Origin: Lentimicrobiaceae bacterium
GTDB taxonomy: Bacteria > Bacteroidota > Bacteroidia > Bacteroidales > Lentimicrobiaceae
Reading direction: 5' to 3'
DNA: 64,000 bases
NCBI GenBank assembly: GCA_020636745.1
Contig: JACJXH010000007.1
Span: forward strand, 191,844 to 255,843
Shown here: one piece after another, positions 62,757-64,000 of the stretch
Layout of the letters: each line of letters starts with the position of its first letter
Numbering within the stretch: the stretch's first letter is position 1
Notes under the pieces: model-generated
The model's database searches: none
The model's input: only the letters and a program-made list of their open reading frames with translations
Told to the model about the DNA's origin: nothing
Position numbers and translations under genes: made by a program

Positions 62757-63866
62757 ATGAAACTCAGATTTCTTTTGTGGTCACTGCCGCTGGTATGGCT
62801 GGCCATTTCATGCACCGACGAACCCGAAGATAATCAACCTCTGCCACAGGATACGCTGCTAAGAAGTTCGGGGGTTTATGTTATCAACGAAGGTTCCTTT
62901 AATGGCAACAATGCATCGCTTACACGTTTTACCTTCAATGATTCAACTGCTGTGCCGGATATTTTTGCCCGGCAGAATGGTCGCGGACTGGGTGATACAG
63001 GCAGCGATCTGGCTATTTACGGTAGTAAATTGTATGTGGTGGTAAATGTTTCCAGCCAGGTTGAAGTGGTGGATGCCACTACGTGTATGAGCATCAAACA
63101 GATTCCGTTGTTTGATGGAACGCAGGCCCGGCAACCCCGCAAAATAGCTTTCTATGGTTCTAAGGCTTTTGTCTGCAATTTCGACGGAACTGTTGCTGTG
63201 ATTGATACCACAACACTGGCTGTGGAAAAATACATACAGGTGGGGCTAAACCCTGATGGCATTCTGGCAACAGGTGGAAAAATATGGGTGTCCAACTCGG
63301 GTGGGCTCAGCTTCCCCAATTATAACAATACCCTTTCGGTGATTGACCCTGTGGCCTTAACCGAAGAGAAACAACTTACAGTGGGTTTGAATCCATTTAA
63401 AATGGCTGCAGACAATTACGGCGATATTTACCTGGTCGCACGCGGGAATTATGGTGATATCAAGAGCCGGTTGCAGATTATTGATGGAGCTACCGGGGCC
63501 GTGAAGCATACTTTTGAGGATTTTGAAGCCATCAATTTTTCAATTGCCGGTGATACGGCTTATGTGTATAATTATGATTGGGCTACAGCAGAAAGCAGCA
63601 TACTGATGTTGAATGTGAAAACAGAAACGGTTATCCGCAACTCATTTATAACCGATGGAACGGTGTTGCAAACGGTGTATGGCGTGGCGGCCGATCCGGT
63701 TTCTGGTTTGGTTTATGTGTCGGATGCGCAAGGTTTTACGGGTGCAGGCAAAGTGTATGTTTTTGATCAGTCAGGCAAGCGAAAATTTTCATTTGATGCT
63801 GGTATAAATCCGGCAGGCTTCGCCTTTCTGAATGAGAAATATATTGCCGGCGGCAAGCTTAAATAG
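62757..63866 (+). CDS. btuG: BtuG-like beta-propeller lipoprotein (DUF5074/YncE type)
   Basis: The 369-residue surface lipoprotein has the lipobox 'VWLAISCTDEPED'. The body is a seven-bladed propeller-like repeat: 'GVYVINEGSFNGNNASLTRF', 'GSDLAIYGSKLYVVVNVSSQVEVVDATT', 'RKIAFYGSKAFVCNFDGTVAVIDTTTLAVEKYIQVGLNPDGI', 'NTLSVIDPVALTEEKQLTVGLNPFKMAAD'. In Bacteroides, BtuG is a propeller lipoprotein that captures cobalamin and lids BtuB. The fold, anchor, riboswitch and adjacent receptor all agree. It starts 12 nt after the receptor gene. Confidence 0.82.
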   Translation: MKLRFLLWSLPLVWLAISCTDEPEDNQPLPQDTLLRSSGVYVINEGSFNGNNASLTRFTFNDSTAVPDIFARQNGRGLGDTGSDLAIYGSKLYVVVNVSSQVEVVDATTCMSIKQIPLFDGTQARQPRKIAFYGSKAFVCNFDGTVAVIDTTTLAVEKYIQVGLNPDGILATGGKIWVSNSGGLSFPNYNNTLSVIDPVALTEEKQLTVGLNPFKMAADNYGDIYLVARGNYGDIKSRLQIIDGATGAVKHTFEDFEAINFSIAGDTAYVYNYDWATAESSILMLNVKTETVIRNSFITDGTVLQTVYGVAADPVSGLVYVSDAQGFTGAGKVYVFDQSGKRKFSFDAGINPAGFAFLNEKYIAGGKLK

Positions 63867-63891
63867 TTGATGCATAAGATAAAACGGCATT

Positions 63892-63981
63892 AAGTCCGGC
63901 AGCAGCAGCTCTATGAGCCCACTCCTCCTGAATGAAGGGACGCATATAAGGGGGAGGATGTTGCTGCCGGATTTCTTTTTT
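63892..63981 (+). terminator. Branched terminator-like structure after the B12 operon
   Basis: The outer stem AAGTCCGGCAGCAGCA (63892-63907) pairs with 63959-63974 (13 Watson-Crick and wobble pairs around the core TCCGGCAGCA/TGCTGCCGGA) and is followed by TTTCTTTTTT. Inside, GCTC-TAT-GAGC (63908-63918) and TCCTCC/GGAGGA (63923-63928 with 63953-63958) form two further stems. It resembles a three-way junction and is more elaborate than a simple terminator. Confidence 0.7.
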
Positions 63982-64000
63982 GCCTGTAATGTTGCCTTTC

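Noticed and set aside
1..64000. CRISPR arrays, insertion sequences, integrases, rRNA genes
   Set aside because: No spaced direct repeats, transposase motifs or rRNA sequence were seen anywhere in the window.

Overview
The window looks like chromosomal DNA of an uncultured member of the phylum Bacteroidota, probably Bacteroidales-like. The evidence is Bacteroidota-type promoters (TTTG, about 21 nt, TAnnTTTG), three secreted proteins with type IX secretion (T9SS) C-terminal sorting domains, lipoproteins, and families typical of the phylum (DUF4465, DUF4468, DUF4919, DUF2723, BACON, BtuG-like). No insertion sequence, CRISPR array, rRNA, tRNA or prophage gene was seen.

Layout. 1-5.2 kb: secG, groES-groEL, a DUF4468 protein, and a 5'-nucleotidase-like phosphoesterase coupled to a small beta-grasp-like protein. 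5.4-9.8 kb: a four-gene mevalonate operon (HMG-CoA reductase, a GYDIA-type GHMP kinase, diphosphomevalonate decarboxylase, mevalonate kinase) behind a near-consensus promoter. 10-26.9 kb: adenine deaminase, an ArsR-type regulator, an Ig-like lipoprotein, a T9SS M1 aminopeptidase, a di-haem peroxidase, polysaccharide deacetylase, DEAD-box helicase, a BACON/T9SS protein, a tricorn-type protease, a response regulator and a TIGR01777 epimerase. 27-36.6 kb: methylmalonyl-CoA mutase (two subunits), then metH behind a SAM-I riboswitch, then metF. 36.6-45.5 kb: a G3E GTPase, a DUF937-like protein, a Pif1-like helicase, a DUF2723 membrane protein, phosphoglycerate mutase and a PPP-type phosphatase. 45.5-54 kb: an uncharacterised pair (a LamG/SH3 membrane protein and a repeat-TPR-double-AAA ATPase), hypotheticals, an exonuclease and a PLP-dependent racemase. 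54.6-57.3 kb: PPK2 and a TrpB2-type tryptophan synthase beta chain that is preceded by a 25-codon leader peptide carrying Trp-Ser-Trp-Trp-Trp. 57.4-64 kb: a perfect 48-bp palindrome, a cobalamin riboswitch, and a probable B12 uptake operon (small membrane protein, DUF4465/T9SS protein, BtuB-like receptor, BtuG-like propeller lipoprotein), ending in a branched terminator-like RNA structure.

Two themes link the genes. One is cobalamin: MutAB and MetH are B12-dependent, and the last operon looks like a B12-controlled import system. The other is RNA-level control: a SAM riboswitch, a cobalamin riboswitch and a candidate tryptophan attenuator lie in one 64-kb stretch. The best leads for something undescribed are the tryptophan leader of the stand-alone trpB2, the palindrome next to it, and the membrane-protein/double-AAA pair.
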